Source: Coemansia sp. RSA 1804 (Eukaryota; Kickxellomycota; Kickxellomycetes; Kickxellales; Kickxellaceae). From it: a stretch of 16,705 bases of DNA. Shown here in pieces: positions 16,371 to 16,705 of this stretch (positions within the stretch are counted from its first letter, which is position 1; every line of letters starts with the position of its first letter). The position numbers and the translations under genes are program-made. The stretch covers positions 1 to 16,705 of the forward strand of contig JANBTH010000473.1 of assembly GCA_027578815.1 (NCBI GenBank), in the 5' to 3' direction. The notes under the pieces were generated by a model. The model had not been told where the DNA came from. It did not search any database and was given only the letters and a program-made list of their open reading frames with translations.

Positions 16371-16705
16371 TGTAAACAGGCGATCTGGCAGATGCAAACT
16401 GTGCAACCGATGCCGGCGGCGGCGTGTTGCTGCCCTGCGGGAATGGGCTGATAATGGCAGCCGGCTTATTCCCGGCCACTCCTCCTTCTCCAACCGCCCG
16501 CTTCGCAGGCTTCGACAGCATCGGCGGATCGTTCCATGCTGCGCTGTCGTTGCGGTTTGCAGGAGGCGGCGTCTTCCCGGTTGGAATCGTTGCCGGGTTC
16601 AGCGGCTGCGGCGGAGGCGGAAACACACTGGCCATCGGCTGTTGCTGCGGATACCCCTGCGCCATGCCAGCATACGGTGCTGCTGCCACAGGCGCGGGTG
16701 GTGCT
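15652..16705 (-). CDS. SEC31: COPII outer-coat protein Sec31, C-terminal part (5' end beyond window)
   Basis: The frame is open to the right edge and ends with TGA at 15652-15654, giving 350 residues of the carboxy-terminal part. Sec31 pairs with Sec13 as the outer cage of COPII vesicles at ER exit sites. The last 110 residues (coding 15655-15984), from SHIPSEWKAIYTALSGQL to the terminus, match the Sec31/SRA1-type C-terminal helical domain. Characteristic parts are the DDADRRINLLFDLMN stretch and NLVGVKHLI. Before it lies a long disordered Pro/Gln-rich region typical of Sec31, the part that in yeast contacts Sec23. It holds an uninterrupted run of 20 Gln, a second run of 9 Gln, and runs of 5-9 Pro. 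The WD40 and alpha-solenoid regions would be outside the window. The GTG at 16687-16689 is an internal Val, not a start. Confidence 0.9.
16192..16218 (-). repeat. CAG x9 microsatellite (second polyGln in Sec31)
   Basis: Nine CTG units on the plus strand give nine Gln in Sec31, followed after one Leu (CTT) by shorter Gln runs. Part of the same low-complexity linker as the longer CAG tract. Confidence 0.95.
16309..16368 (-). repeat. Pure CAG x20 microsatellite (polyGln in Sec31)
   Basis: Twenty uninterrupted CTG units on the plus strand are read as CAG on the coding strand and encode 20 Gln. There are no CAA interruptions, so the tract should be length-unstable. It is flanked by YR on one side and APPPPP on the other. 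Confidence 0.98.

Noticed and set aside
16687..16689. Start codon of a complete 345-residue protein
   Set aside because: It is GTG and the frame is open to the edge; the protein is the C-terminal part of Sec31.
1..16705. CRISPR array, bacterial operon or viral genes
   Set aside because: No regularly spaced short repeats, no ribosome-binding-site architecture and no viral hallmark protein; the genes, introns and tRNAs are fungal.

Overview
This window looks like nuclear DNA of a fungus, most likely an early-diverging (zygomycete-grade) lineage; Kickxellomycotina is my best guess, by inference only. Visible evidence: a GT-AG spliceosomal intron of 100 bp, an exact yeast-type TACTAAC branch site, intron-less nuclear tRNA genes with pol III T-tracts, a COPII SEC31 carboxy terminus, a Sec72-type TPR protein, a FunK1-like kinase relic, and an MCM9-type helicase (a family missing from the model ascomycete yeasts).

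Layout. 1-508: relic of a FunK1-like protein kinase on the minus strand, broken by frame changes. 1061-2590: intact MATE-family transporter (+). 2743-3126: small unrecognised charged protein (-), probably with an in-frame intron. 3127-7378: AT-rich, nearly gene-free, built of repeats. It holds three about 236-bp copies of one terminal repeat (C1 at 4623-4858, C2 at 5713-5949, C3 inverted at 6477-6712), where C2 and C3 bound a 1.0-kb TA-flanked non-autonomous element sitting inside a small ORF; a 190-bp inverted pair (A at 4123-4310, A' at 5965-6152); and a 130-bp inverted pair (B at about 4421-4551, B' at about 4936-5067) that encloses C1. 7379-7450: tRNA-Pro(UGG) (-). 8618-12110: two-exon M16 insulysin/Ste23-type metalloprotease with a predicted N-terminal membrane anchor (+). 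12229-12301: tRNA-Arg(ACG) (-). 12615-13310: Sec72-like TPR protein (+). 13416-15485: MCM9-like helicase (-), convergent with SEC72. 15652-16705: carboxy-terminal part of SEC31 (-), running off the right edge.

Base composition changes sharply. The left 8 kb is AT-rich, the protease gene is intermediate, and the SEC72-MCM9 block is extremely GC-rich, which opens long meaningless antisense frames. The protein genes are not an operon: they are separate housekeeping genes. Two of them, SEC72 (ER translocation) and SEC31 (COPII budding), belong to the early secretory pathway, and the anchored M16 protease may also enter it. I found no new defence or enzymatic system. The most unusual content is the nested repeat block at 3.9-6.8 kb, including a stem with a compensatory base-pair change and an ORF whose frame would be restored by precise TA excision.
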